Part shown: in pieces, positions 53,205 through 62,459 of the stretch | How positions within the stretch are numbered: position 1 is the stretch's first letter | Layout: each line of letters starts with the position of its first letter | Assembly: GCF_031177825.1 (NCBI RefSeq) | Contig: NZ_JAPSKE010000016.1 | Span: forward strand, 69,723-133,722 | Length of the DNA stretch: 64,000 bases | Source: Paenibacillus sp. | GTDB taxonomy: Bacteria; Bacillota; Bacilli; Paenibacillales; YIM-B00363 | Direction: 5' to 3' | Position numbers and translations under genes: made by a program | Notes under the pieces: model-generated | What the model was told of the DNA's origin: nothing | The model's database searches: none | Seen by the model: only the letters and a program-made list of their open reading frames with translations

Positions 53205-54662
53205 ATGCATGCGGTATTCATTGCAGACGATGAACCTTGGGTTGTGTACAGGATTAGAGAAATGATCGAATGGGAAAGGCTTGGCTACACCGTTATAGGA
53301 GAGGCACACAACGGAGTAACGGCTCTAGAGATCATTCTGGAGAAGAAGCCGGATGTCGTCATTTCGGATATCCGCATGCCTGGTTTGAACGGGATTGAGC
53401 TTCTGGAGCAAATCCGGCTCCATGATCTGCGGAGCAACGTGATCCTGATCAGCGGATATTCGGAGTTTGAATATGCACAGAAAGCACTGCGGTTAGGAGC
53501 CTTCGATTACTTGCTCAAGCAGGTCGACAAGGACAAGCTGACGGATACGTTGGAACGGTTGAAGGCGACGCTCGCGGAGAAGCAGAAAGCGCAAAAAGGA
53601 CTGGAACTGCTGTTGGACGATCTATTCGAAATATTCGAGTCCGATGAGAATATGAAACTGCAGAACTTCTTGTCCAGCCGGGGAATCGAATGCGAATATC
53701 CGCACTTCCGGTTCATTAGCTGTCTATACCAGCATTCATCGGTTCCCGATGCGGGCGAGACGCAGCCTGCGATTTCCGGGATCCGTTATTTGCGGTTTCG
53801 AACGGGACAGAATAAAGTCTCCTTCCTGATTAATTATGACGAATGGAAGAGTCCGACCGGTTTACTTGATTTTATTTCCTATCATTTGTCCGACGCCCGG
53901 TGTATCGGAATCAGTGGAATCGGCGTCTACTCTACGCCTGTCGCCAAGCTCTATCAAGAATCGGATATCGCCCTTTGTAGTTTCTTTACCCGCCCCGAAA
54001 ACCGGATCATCGAGTATAAACCGTCGGCCGATCATGCCTCTGTCTTAATGGGAACGATCTTGCAAATCGAAGTGGCCGTAAAGGAGCAAAAGCCGGAGCA
54101 AGTGAACAGGATTCTAGATGAGCTAAGCGCCGAATGCAAGGAGCGGTCCATGCAGATCGACCAATTATGCGCGCTGTACAATCAAATCGTGTTGCTCTTT
54201 TACAAATATTACAGCAATACCGACGCAGACTATGAAATCGAATATTTGAACTATGATCAGATGTTTCGCCAGTACCGATCGGTCGAGGAGTTGTTCGGAA
54301 AAATGAAGGCCATTTTCCGGCAGCAAGCCGGGGAAGAGCTGCACATTTCCAATGAGATGGTAAAGAAAATCATCGAATATATCGATGCAAACTTTGTGGA
54401 AGATATTATGCTCGTTGATTTGTCAAAGAAATTCAATATCACCGTCGGATATGTGAGCGCTCTCATGAAGAAGGAAACGGGAAAAACGTATTTGGAGTAT
54501 GTGATGAACAAAAGGCTGAATTTGGCTAAGGAATTACTGCAGGATTCTTCGTTGTCCATTCAAGAGATCGTAGATCGGGTGGGGTATCGAGATTATTTTC
54601 ATTTCAACAAAATTTTCAAAAAGTATTTCGGAATTACGCCAGGTAAATTTCGTAAATTGTAG
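53205..54662 (+). CDS. Response regulator, YesN type (receiver plus AraC helix-turn-helix)
   Basis: This 485-residue regulator has a receiver domain with the acidic pair in FIADDEPW, phosphoacceptor D55 (VVISDIRMPG) and K105 (YLLKQVDKD). A long linker leads to a C-terminal AraC domain (IMLVDLSKKFNITVGYVSAL, LSIQEIVDRVGYRDYFHFNK, FGITPGKFRKL). ATG 53205 follows GGAGG by 9 bases and gives the canonical MHAVFIADDEPW. It is co-transcribed with the YesM-type kinase and sits before the solute-binding gene that it most likely activates. Confidence 0.92.
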   Translation: MHAVFIADDEPWVVYRIREMIEWERLGYTVIGEAHNGVTALEIILEKKPDVVISDIRMPGLNGIELLEQIRLHDLRSNVILISGYSEFEYAQKALRLGAFDYLLKQVDKDKLTDTLERLKATLAEKQKAQKGLELLLDDLFEIFESDENMKLQNFLSSRGIECEYPHFRFISCLYQHSSVPDAGETQPAISGIRYLRFRTGQNKVSFLINYDEWKSPTGLLDFISYHLSDARCIGISGIGVYSTPVAKLYQESDIALCSFFTRPENRIIEYKPSADHASVLMGTILQIEVAVKEQKPEQVNRILDELSAECKERSMQIDQLCALYNQIVLLFYKYYSNTDADYEIEYLNYDQMFRQYRSVEELFGKMKAIFRQQAGEELHISNEMVKKIIEYIDANFVEDIMLVDLSKKFNITVGYVSALMKKETGKTYLEYVMNKRLNLAKELLQDSSLSIQEIVDRVGYRDYFHFNKIFKKYFGITPGKFRKL

Positions 54663-54780
54663 CCTTATCGAAAACTATCGAAAAGCACAAAAAGAGTAAA
54701 TGGGAAACATAGGATGTCGGTACGTATCCCGTTATGATAAAGAGGCAGTAACCACTAGTACACAAGGGGGAGCGACCAAA

Positions 54781-56484
54781 ATGAAGTTGAAAGTGTTTTC
54801 AATTCTGATGTTGGCCGGGGCTGTCGCGCTATCGGGCTGCAGTGCCAACAATGCGGGAAGCGGAAGTCCTTCCGAACCGGCGGAGCCGGCGAAAACCGAG
54901 ACGCCTGGGGCGGGGGAGACATCCGCAGCTCCGGTAGATCTTAATTGGTTCGCTACAGCCGGATTCTGGAACCCTCCGCAATGGACAACGGAGCCTGGGA
55001 CCGTAATGGGAGAACAGACGAAGAAGACGGGGCTCACCTTTACTTTCAACATTCCCGCACAGGACGCTGATACGAAATTGAATCTGATGATGGTTTCATC
55101 GTCGGATGCTTTCCCGGATGTCATTTCGACGTTAGGCCCGGATATGGGAAAGAAGCTGGTTGAGTCCGGCAAGATTTGGGAACTGGAAGAATTCCTTACC
55201 AAATACGATCCGGAATCTCATTTGCTCAAAGATTTCCCCGCAGATGTGAAAGAACAGATGGTGAAACATTATGGCGGTTGGTACGCCATTGGAAGTCACA
55301 TGGTCAGCGATGAGGCGAGAAAGCTATACCCTCCTTCAAGCGAGTACTATGCAGATGTGGCAAAATACTCAGAAAACAAGGGCGTGCTTGTCAACGCGAA
55401 TATTTTGAAGGAGGCGGGCCTTGAGCTTTCCGATCTGAGAACCGAGGATGGCGTGCTTGCGGCGTTACAGAAGGTTAAGGACATGAATCTGACGGTTAAC
55501 GGCCAGTCTGTCATTCCGCTTCAGATTCACGGCAAAAACTATCATGGCGAAACGCTCCAATTCCTGCAAAGATCTTTCGGCGCCATGCCGATTGATAAAG
55601 ACGGGAAGTTTAGAAATATTTATATGTCTCCGGAAAACAAGCATGCCATCCAGTTCCTGTTTAAGGCGGCGCAAGGCGGATACTTCGATGCCGGCCAGAT
55701 GACAATTGATGACGCGGCGATCGAAGCAAACTTCTTGGCGGAACGAGTGTTCATGTTCATCGGGAATACGGCCAGAGGTAAATTCGATTCGCTTGATTAC
55801 TGGGTTTCGCCCGGCGCGATCTTGTCGAACGAAGGCACAAAACCGGTATTCCCATTCTGGTCCGAACCGGGACGCGGCTGGATGCAAACGCACATTTCCA
55901 AATCGACGAAGGAACCGGAAAAATTGGCGAAATGGCTTAGCTATGTGACCAGTGCCGAGGGGATGACGCTCAGTCATTTTGGTATCGAAGGCGTTCATTA
56001 CACGAAAGACGACAAAGGTCTCATTACAAGAACGGATGAGGGAATTCAAGCTCAGAAGGACAGCAGCAAAACAGGAGTGGATATCCTCTGGCAATTCGCC
56101 AATATGGCATTCCTTGAACACGTGCAGCCTGCTCCTACCAAGAGAGAGGGGGCCGGCGGCTTAATCGAGATGGAGGCGAAGACCGCCTTTGGCAGATCGC
56201 CAGATGTCGTTCGATATGATGCTTCCGTACTGAATTTGCCTGGCGACTTTTTTGCGCCAGGAGGCAAAAATGTGCAGATTAGAGAAGAAATCCAGCAATT
56301 TTATGTAGCTCATGTTGCCAAGATGGTGTTGGCGAAGGATGAGGCAACGTTCAACGCACTGTACAACGAGTTTGTCGCCAAGATGAAACAATTGAAGGTC
56401 GACGAACTGGATGCGGCGCATGACGCGGAGCTCCAGAAGAAGTCGAAAGAAATGGGTGTCACAGTGAAAGGCGTTAATTCATAA
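54781..56484 (+). CDS. Extracellular solute-binding lipoprotein (LplA/YtcQ-like)
   Basis: This 567-residue substrate-binding protein has the lipoprotein signal MKLKVFSILMLAGAVALSGC, an ideal lipobox at Cys20, followed by a Ser/Pro/Glu linker. The long size and segments such as DLNWFATAGFWNPPQW and FLTKYDPESHLLKDFP are typical of the large LplA-like binding proteins of paenibacilli, which take oligosaccharides. AAGGGGGAGCG upstream supports ATG 54781. It is separated from the first permease gene by a stable hairpin. Confidence 0.92.
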   Translation: MKLKVFSILMLAGAVALSGCSANNAGSGSPSEPAEPAKTETPGAGETSAAPVDLNWFATAGFWNPPQWTTEPGTVMGEQTKKTGLTFTFNIPAQDADTKLNLMMVSSSDAFPDVISTLGPDMGKKLVESGKIWELEEFLTKYDPESHLLKDFPADVKEQMVKHYGGWYAIGSHMVSDEARKLYPPSSEYYADVAKYSENKGVLVNANILKEAGLELSDLRTEDGVLAALQKVKDMNLTVNGQSVIPLQIHGKNYHGETLQFLQRSFGAMPIDKDGKFRNIYMSPENKHAIQFLFKAAQGGYFDAGQMTIDDAAIEANFLAERVFMFIGNTARGKFDSLDYWVSPGAILSNEGTKPVFPFWSEPGRGWMQTHISKSTKEPEKLAKWLSYVTSAEGMTLSHFGIEGVHYTKDDKGLITRTDEGIQAQKDSSKTGVDILWQFANMAFLEHVQPAPTKREGAGGLIEMEAKTAFGRSPDVVRYDASVLNLPGDFFAPGGKNVQIREEIQQFYVAHVAKMVLAKDEATFNALYNEFVAKMKQLKVDELDAAHDAELQKKSKEMGVTVKGVNS

Positions 56485-56503
56485 TCGCATGATTTGAACG
56501 TTG

Positions 56504-56550
56504 AATAGTGCCAAAGTGCGTGTGCCTTCGCATGCTGCACTTTGGCATTA
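56504..56550 (+). promoter_or_regulatory. Intercistronic hairpin between binding protein and permease genes
   Basis: TGCCAAAGTGC (56509-56519) pairs perfectly with GCACTTTGGCA (56537-56547). No T run follows, so partial termination or protection of the upstream mRNA is more likely than full termination. That would raise binding protein over permease. Confidence 0.55.
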
Positions 56551-56575
56551 TCATTGTTTTCCGGGGGAGGGAGTT

Positions 56576-57556
56576 ATGATGGCGAGAAGCGTCTATGAGG
56601 GACACATCCCATCCGAAAGAAAAAAAAGGAGAAAATCCTTCAGGCTTGGGCACGATCTTCGAACCCAGTTGGAGCTCAAAGCGATGCTTTGGCCTGCCAT
56701 TATTTTAATTACCATATTTGACTTTGTCCCGATGTACGGGCTGTTGATGGCATTCAAGGACTACGACCCCATCACAGGAATCAAAGGTATATTTACGAGC
56801 TCATGGAACAATTTCGAGAACTTTACGGGGATATTCCACCACTTCGAATTTTGGCCTATGGTGAAAAATACGCTCGGAATCAATCTCTTGGGGTCGCTGA
56901 TCGGGATCCCGACAACTCTGATCTTCGCGCTGCTGTTAAATGAGATCCGGAATGCTAAGTTTAAATCGTTTATTCAGACCGTCACGTATATGCCGCATTT
57001 CCTGTCCTGGGTAATCTTCGGGGGATTGTTTATTACACTGCTCAATCCGGACGGCGGCGTTGTCAATTATTTGCTTCTAAGACTAGGCTTGATCGATGAG
57101 CCGATTCTGTTTTTGGGCGAACCGCAATATTTCTGGGGGATCGCCATCGGGACAAATTTATTGAAGGAAATCGGCTGGGGCGCCATCTTGTATTTGGCTG
57201 CCATGGCCGGCATCGACCAGTCCTTATATGAGGCCGCCGCCATCGACGGCGCGGGTCGGTTCAAACGGATGTGGTATATCACGCTGCCCGGTATTTTACC
57301 TACTTTGATGATTCTGATTATTTTCGCCGTAAGCGGGATGCTGAACAATAACTTTACGCAAATTTATGTCTTCCAGAATCCATTGAACTTGCCGACGAGT
57401 CAAGTGATCGATACTTTCGTGTATCAACAGGGGCTCAGACAGTTCCAGTTTGCTTCCGCTACGGCGATCGGGTTGATGAAAGCGGTGTTTGCGTTGTTTC
57501 TGTTGCTAGGTGCCAATTATTTATCCAAGAAGCTGACAAAATCAGGTTTGTTTTAG
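56576..57556 (+). CDS. ABC transporter permease, LplB type
   Basis: This 326-residue inner-membrane permease has a basic N-terminus, about six membrane segments and the LplB-family signature FVPMYGLLMAFKDYDP. The EAA loop is LYEAAAIDGAGRFKRMWYI. GGGGGAGGGAG lies just upstream of tandem ATGs at 56576 and 56579. It forms the importer with the LplC-type permease 33 bp downstream and the lipoprotein upstream. No ATPase gene is present, so a shared MsmX-type ATPase is expected. Confidence 0.92.
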   Translation: MMARSVYEGHIPSERKKRRKSFRLGHDLRTQLELKAMLWPAIILITIFDFVPMYGLLMAFKDYDPITGIKGIFTSSWNNFENFTGIFHHFEFWPMVKNTLGINLLGSLIGIPTTLIFALLLNEIRNAKFKSFIQTVTYMPHFLSWVIFGGLFITLLNPDGGVVNYLLLRLGLIDEPILFLGEPQYFWGIAIGTNLLKEIGWGAILYLAAMAGIDQSLYEAAAIDGAGRFKRMWYITLPGILPTLMILIIFAVSGMLNNNFTQIYVFQNPLNLPTSQVIDTFVYQQGLRQFQFASATAIGLMKAVFALFLLLGANYLSKKLTKSGLF

Positions 57557-57589
57557 ACATATAGAAATCATTTATAGGAGGTGTCCGGT

Positions 57590-58513
57590 ATGGTCGGGGG
57601 CAGGAGCTGGGGAGACCGTATGTTTTCGGTATTGAATGTTATCATCATGGTCATTGTGATGCTCTTGACGTTGTATCCGTTTTGGTTTTCGATCGTGAAT
57701 TCTTTAAATACAGGCGACGATCTGGTGCGTGGACCGATATTTCTATGGCCAAGGGAATTTACATGGGCGAGCTGGCAGTCGGTGATGGCGGACCCGGGCA
57801 TGCTTAAGGCTGCATGGATCAGCGGGTCGCGAACGGTAATTGTAACGGCTGTGTCTATCCTGTATACGGCGATGTTTACGTACGCTTTTTCCCGTCCATA
57901 TTTAAAAGGGAAAGCATGGTATGCGGTAATCGGCTTTGCGAGCATGTACTTTAGCGGAGGGCTGATTCCATCCTTTATGTTGATGAATTGGCTCGGGTTG
58001 TATGATAACTACTGGGTTTACATCCTCCCCGGACTTTTTCTCGGATTTTGGAACGTCATTATTTTTAATGCAAATTTCAAGGCGATTCCCGATGCGCTGT
58101 TTGAATCAGCCAAAATGGACGGAGCGAATGAGTTCACCATATTCTTCCGAATCGTCGTCCCGTTATCGAAGCCGGTTTTGGCCGCTCTTTCGGTTTTCAC
58201 AGCTGTCGGCATTTGGAATGATTACGGAGCGACACTGTATTTTACCCAATCCCCGCATTTGCAGACGCTGCAGTATTTGATCTTAAAGCTGATTCAGTCG
58301 GCGGATGCGGTGAACCAGATGGCGAACATCGTGAATTCTACGAATCCCGCGGTTGCAGAGCTCTTCTCCAAGGCGGCAGGTCAGGGAGAAGTTACAGCCA
58401 AAACTCTTCAGCTGGCGGCAATGGTCATCTCGTCGATTCCGATGATTGCGATGTACCCGTTTGCGCAAAGGTTTTTTATTAAAGGAGTACTGCTCGGTTC
58501 TATTAAAGGATAG
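57590..58513 (+). CDS. ABC transporter permease, LplC type
   Basis: This 307-residue permease, second membrane partner of the importer, includes LTLYPFWFSIVNSLNTGDDL, FSGGLIPSFMLMNWLGLYDN, the EAA loop (LFESAKMDGANEFTIFFRIV) and the ending FIKGVLLGSIKG. AGGAGG is 9 bases upstream of ATG 57590; the GTG at 57581 has poor spacing. It closely resembles the partial permease at the left edge, pointing to paralogous importers in this genome. Confidence 0.92.
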   Translation: MVGGRSWGDRMFSVLNVIIMVIVMLLTLYPFWFSIVNSLNTGDDLVRGPIFLWPREFTWASWQSVMADPGMLKAAWISGSRTVIVTAVSILYTAMFTYAFSRPYLKGKAWYAVIGFASMYFSGGLIPSFMLMNWLGLYDNYWVYILPGLFLGFWNVIIFNANFKAIPDALFESAKMDGANEFTIFFRIVVPLSKPVLAALSVFTAVGIWNDYGATLYFTQSPHLQTLQYLILKLIQSADAVNQMANIVNSTNPAVAELFSKAAGQGEVTAKTLQLAAMVISSIPMIAMYPFAQRFFIKGVLLGSIKG

Positions 58514-58529
58514 GAGCCGATCAACGACT

Positions 58530-58569
58530 AACGCCCACCCTTCTATGACGAATAGAGGAGTGGGCGTTT
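58530..58569 (+). terminator. Terminator after the LplC-type permease
   Basis: AACGCCCAC pairs perfectly with GTGGGCGTT; inner TTCT/AGAG bases may extend the stem. TTTC follows. Confidence 0.7.
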
Positions 58570-58922
58570 CATGATTCGGTTGATTCTTCGCACATGATTT
58601 CCAGGTATATACTGGATATGCACGGCATGAACAGGCTGGGCGGCCCGCTGCGAGACCGGATTATTGACGCCGAAATCAAAATCGCTTTTCATGAAGCTGA
58701 GCAATTTTCTTGAAAGTATGTGGCTGGATTTAATCAGCTGACGTGCCGCCGCCAATGATCGTTTCCGTTGCGCGCGGGGTCTGGCAGTCCTTCTGCGAGG
58801 GCGACGCGAAAGCGCCGGAGTGAAAAGAAAAACCTGTCCCTGCCCATTCAGGCTTATAGTGAAGTCATGAGTCGCTGCAAGCGCACTCAAACCATATATG
58901 TCGATCAACGAGGTTCATCAGA
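58570..58922. other. Gene-free stretch before a decayed binding-protein gene
   Basis: No frame with protein-like composition and a ribosome site was found on either strand. It may hold remnants of the same decayed transporter unit, but nothing is recognisable. Confidence 0.4.
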
Positions 58923-59570
58923 GTGAGTATGACGAAAAAAACGAAATCCATAGCCGCTCTCCTGACCGCGGTGCTAGTAGGAAGCGCTCTTGCGGGATGT
59001 GCCGGGGGAAGCGAAACGGGACAGAACGCTCCGCCGCCGGCCGAGCCGAACGAAAAGCCGTCGGCGAGGACTCGCGTCGGGCAATTTGCCGGATCTGATC
59101 GAAAAAAACTTCATGAATTTCCCGGGAGGACCGGAAAAGGCGATTAACGACGGGTATATTCTAAAATGAAATGACTTGATCGATCAGTACGCGCCGAATT
59201 ACAAGAAATTTCTCCAGGAAAAATCCGGAAATCGACAAGATGGTCAAAACCGATACCGGATGTTACTATTCCTTCCCGTGGAATGGTTGCGAGTTCCGCA
59301 ACGTCCGGGAATGTAGAATTGGCGATGAAGATGCTTGAATATGCCTACAGCGAGGAAGGCCATATGTTCTTCAACTTCGGTACCGAGGGCGTCAGCTACA
59401 CGATGGAAGACGGTTACCCGAAATTTATCGATCTATTGATGAAAAACCCGATAAGCTGGCTCCCGCACAAGCCATGTCCCTCTACATTCGCGGCAATACG
59501 ACGGGGAGGAAGGCGAAGCGACGCTTCGGCGCGTCGACCCCGGCGACGGGTAGAACATTATGGTCTTACG
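58923..59570 (+). pseudogene. Decayed extracellular solute-binding lipoprotein
   Basis: The lipoprotein start is intact (MSMTKKTKSIAALLTAVLVG then SALAGCAGGSETGQN, lipobox LAGC). The rest survives only as pieces in different frames: LIEKNFMNFPGGPEKAINDG, then QYAPNYKKFLQEK, ATSGNVELAMKMLEYAYSEE with GHMFFNFGTEGVSYTMEDGY, and LAPAQAMSLYIRGNTTG. Several frameshifts, an internal stop and large deletions are needed to align it with an intact ~550-residue LplA-like protein. It follows the LplBC importer, as if a second binding protein was lost. Confidence 0.75.
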
Positions 59571-59581
59571 GCTTACAAAAG

Positions 59582-59607
59582 CTTGCCATGAGTAGGCAAG
59601 TTTTTTT
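59582..59607 (+). terminator. Rho-independent terminator after the decayed binding-protein gene
   Basis: CTTGCC pairs with GGCAAG around a 7-base loop, followed by seven T. Confidence 0.75.
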
Positions 59608-59920
59608 GTTTTCATGCGGATCTGGGAACGTAGCGAAAGTAGCCGGCCCCACCTGTTACTCCAATCCGCGTCCGGCGCGGTCACTCGTTTCAATAGGTTT
59701 ATCAGACAAGTGATCGACAAAGTTATGGAATATCAATGTTACAAATCAGAGCCGTACGTCGTTATATGTGCAAAACGTAAAGGGAGATGAGGATCGATGA
59801 ATGCTTTACCATGATTATTTTCAGAGGCGGATTTGTGGATTTGCAGGGTTTACCGTGTTGTGCGTGATCATGATCAAGTAGTAAGAAAACCTCGATTAAA
59901 TTCCGGGAGGAATGATTAAA
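59608..59920. other. Gene-free upstream region of the azoreductase gene, with a 12-bp palindrome
   Basis: No gene was recognised. A perfect palindrome TGATCATGATCA at 59865-59876, 45 bases before the azoreductase start, could be an operator. GGGAGG at 59905-59910 is the ribosome site for ATG 59921. Confidence 0.4.
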
Positions 59921-60541
59921 ATGGCGAATGTTTTATTCGTTAAAGCTAACAATCGGGATCAATCCATCAGCTTAAAGCTGTACGACGCTTTCTTAAGCGA
60001 GTACCGGGCGAAAAACCCGAACGACGATATTACGGAATTAAACCTTTTCGAAGTGGAGCTGCCTTACTACAACGGCGAAATGTTTTCGGGCATTATCAAG
60101 CTTTCTAAGGGCGATGAACTTACAACCGAGGAGCAGAACGCAGTCGCTATCGCGAACGGCTACGCAGATCAATTCCTGGCAGCCGATAAAGTCGTATTCG
60201 CGTTCCCCCTTTGGAATTTTACGATTCCGGCTCAATTGCTGACCTATCTGTCCTATCTAAGCCAACCGCGCAAAACCTTCTCTTATTCGGCACAAGGTCC
60301 GGTAGGGCTGCAAGGCGGCAAGAAAGTCGTACTGCTTAACGCACGAGGTAGTGTTTACTCCGAAGGCCCGCTGGCTCAAAAGGAGATGTCTGTGAACTAC
60401 GTGAAAAGCATGCTCGGTTTCTGGGGAATAACGGATATTGAAATGGTTATCGTAGAAGGCCATTTGCAATTCCAAGATCGTGCTCAGCATATCATCGAAA
60501 CCGGCTTAGCAGAAGCGGTTAAAATAGCTACCGGCTTCTAG
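59921..60541 (+). CDS. azoR: FMN-dependent NADH-azoreductase (AzoR/AcpD family)
   Basis: This 206-residue flavodoxin-like quinone and azo-compound reductase would protect cells from quinone and thiol-reactive stress. The family motifs VLFVKANNRDQSISLKLYDA, VVFAFPLWNFTIPAQLLTYL (flavin-contacting PLWNF) and KKVVLLNARGSVYSEGP are present. ATG 59921 is 10 bases after GGGAGG; ATG 59912 is too close. It is followed by an NmrA-type reductase and an ECF41-type sigma factor, a cluster of redox functions. GC content is moderate. Confidence 0.92.
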   Translation: MANVLFVKANNRDQSISLKLYDAFLSEYRAKNPNDDITELNLFEVELPYYNGEMFSGIIKLSKGDELTTEEQNAVAIANGYADQFLAADKVVFAFPLWNFTIPAQLLTYLSYLSQPRKTFSYSAQGPVGLQGGKKVVLLNARGSVYSEGPLAQKEMSVNYVKSMLGFWGITDIEMVIVEGHLQFQDRAQHIIETGLAEAVKIATGF

Positions 60542-60631
60542 TTCACTATAAGCGCATAGTACTATACCGGCGTCCTTGGCGGTATCGTGTTCAAACGACA
60601 TAAAAGAGTAATAGCGAAGGATGTGAAAGAC

Positions 60632-61459
60632 ATGATCTTAGTTACAGGTGCCACTGGCTCGGTAGGCCGTGAAGTTGTTCGGCTACTGCATAAGGATGGC
60701 TTAAAGGTACGGGCGTTGAGCCGCAATCCGGAGAAGGCGAATTTTCCTGCAGGGGTTGAGGGGGTAGCCGGAGATCTATTGAAGCCGGAGACTTTTCAAG
60801 CGGCTTTGGAAGGCGTAGAAAAAGTATTTTGGATGTTACCGCTAGCCGCCGACTTTACTTTCCCGCGGATCGCACGGCATTCCGGAATTCGGCATATCGT
60901 ATTGCTCTCTGCGGCAACGGTTGAAATTGGAGCAGAAAACGCCATTGCGCGACTCCACTTCAATGCCGAGCAAGCAGTCCGGGAATCGGGCGCGTCCTGG
61001 ACATTCCTGCGGCCCAACGGCTTCATGACCGATGCGTACCGATGGAAAGATTCGATCAGGTCCGAGGGGGGAGTCCGGGTACCGTTCGGCGACCTCAGCA
61101 TTCCAATCATCGATTCGCGGGACATTGCCGCCGTCGCAGCGAAAGCTCTAAGCTCAGACGGCGGACACGAACGGAAGATTTATACATTAACCGGACCTGA
61201 ACCGCTAACTCGTAGACAACAAGTGCGCATACTTGGCGAAGTATTGAGGCGCGATATCGGATTTGAAACGATCCCGGACGACATCGCTCATGAACACCTG
61301 CTTCGTCACATGCCTGCAGAAATGGTCGATGCACTCTTTGATCTGTCCAAGCAAGGTCAGAGACTCTCTGCTGTGCTTCCTACAGTGGAAGAAGTAACTG
61401 GTCGGGCGCCTCGCACCTTCAAACAGTGGGCGATCGATCATTCCGAGGCTTTTCGGTAA
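60632..61459 (+). CDS. NmrA/SDR-type NAD(P)-binding oxidoreductase
   Basis: This 275-residue atypical short-chain dehydrogenase/epimerase-like protein has the dinucleotide motif ILVTGATGSVGREVVRLL at its start, and RALSRNPEKANFPAGVEGVA, a NADP-preferring arrangement with basic residues. The segments WTFLRPNGFMTDAYRW and IDSRDIAAVAAKAL follow, as in NmrA-like and quinone-reductase-2-like proteins. ATG 60632 gives the canonical start; the upstream GTG-led extension is not conserved. It lies upstream of an ECF41-type sigma gene. Such sigma factors typically neighbour carboxymuconolactone decarboxylases, oxidoreductases or epimerases. Confidence 0.87.
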   Translation: MILVTGATGSVGREVVRLLHKDGLKVRALSRNPEKANFPAGVEGVAGDLLKPETFQAALEGVEKVFWMLPLAADFTFPRIARHSGIRHIVLLSAATVEIGAENAIARLHFNAEQAVRESGASWTFLRPNGFMTDAYRWKDSIRSEGGVRVPFGDLSIPIIDSRDIAAVAAKALSSDGGHERKIYTLTGPEPLTRRQQVRILGEVLRRDIGFETIPDDIAHEHLLRHMPAEMVDALFDLSKQGQRLSAVLPTVEEVTGRAPRTFKQWAIDHSEAFR

Positions 61460-61604
61460 CACTTCAACAATTGTTACTGGAATCTCGGCAATAAACGCGG
61501 CTAAAGATGCCGAAAACTGTTGCGATTGGGAACGCCATTATGCTTCGATAGTTACAAAGGGAGCAAGTTTGCAATATTTCTAGCAGGAAAAGGTGAGACG
61601 GCGG

Positions 61605-62459
61605 ATGGAGGAACTGTACGATCAATATAGAGCTCTGCTGTTCACGCTGGCTTATCAGTTGACAGGCTCTGCGGCAGACGCTGAGGATGTGGTGCAGGAC
61701 GTATTCTTTAAGGCCTGTGACGTACATCCCGAAACATTGGAGGAACCGAAGGCTTATTTGTGCAAAATGGTAACCAATCGCTGTCTCGATCTACAGAAGT
61801 CTGCGCGGAGGAGGAGGGAAGTGTACGTCGGTCCTTGGCTCCCCGAACCGATTCGGACGCCGGAGGCGGATACGCTCGAAGCGGTCGTTCGCCGCGATCT
61901 GCTGTCTTACGGCATGCTCGTACTGCTCGAGAGGCTATCGCCGACAGAGCGGGCGGTTTTCGTCCTTCGCGAAGCGCTTGGATTCGATTACCCCGACATC
62001 GCCGAACTGCTCGGCAAGCGAGAGACAAATTGCCGCATGCTGATGAGCCGGGCAAGAAGCAAGATGGGAATATCCGAGGAGGAGCCGGTCGCGGCCGAAG
62101 CGATCGAATTGGAATGGGTCCGCCGATTCCTCGCATCCCTCGAGCAAGGTAACGTCGATCATGTGCTATCCTTGCTGAGCGAAGACGTCATGCTCTTCAC
62201 CGACGGGGGTGGGAAAGTAATCGCGGCTACGCGTCCGATACAAACGCGCGAGCAAGTGGCCCTTATCCTTGCCGGCGCGCTCCATGGCTTAAAGTCTCAG
62301 GGAAGTCTTCACTCCAAGTTTGCATCCCTGAACGGTGAGACCGCTATCGTACTTCGTTCAGGGGACGAGACCGTGGCCGCTATATATTTACAACACCGAC
62401 GCGGAAAGTTTGATAGAATCTACGTTATAAGAAACCCGGATAAGCTTACTCGGGTTTAG
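61605..62459 (+). CDS. ECF41-type RNA polymerase sigma factor with SnoaL-like C-terminal domain
   Basis: This 284-residue extracytoplasmic-function sigma factor has region 2 (ELYDQYRALLFTLAYQLTGS, AEDVVQDVFFKACD) and region 4 (LSPTERAVFVLREALGFDYP, IAELLGKRETNCRMLMSRAR). A ~110-residue SnoaL/NTF2-like domain follows (WVRRFLASLEQGNVDHVLSL, YLQHRRGKFDRIYVIRNPDK). In ECF41 this extension replaces an anti-sigma factor and modulates activity. ATG 61605 is preferred with AAGGTGAG 7 bases upstream. Control of the adjacent NmrA-like gene is inferred from the family's usual context. A small hairpin (62432-62457) overlaps the end. Confidence 0.9.
   Translation: MEELYDQYRALLFTLAYQLTGSAADAEDVVQDVFFKACDVHPETLEEPKAYLCKMVTNRCLDLQKSARRRREVYVGPWLPEPIRTPEADTLEAVVRRDLLSYGMLVLLERLSPTERAVFVLREALGFDYPDIAELLGKRETNCRMLMSRARSKMGISEEEPVAAEAIELEWVRRFLASLEQGNVDHVLSLLSEDVMLFTDGGGKVIAATRPIQTREQVALILAGALHGLKSQGSLHSKFASLNGETAIVLRSGDETVAAIYLQHRRGKFDRIYVIRNPDKLTRV

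Noticed and set aside
58543..58908. Minus-strand 121-codon frame after the LplC-type permease
   Set aside because: Overlaps the terminator hairpin, lacks a ribosome site, and has an Arg-rich shadow-like composition.
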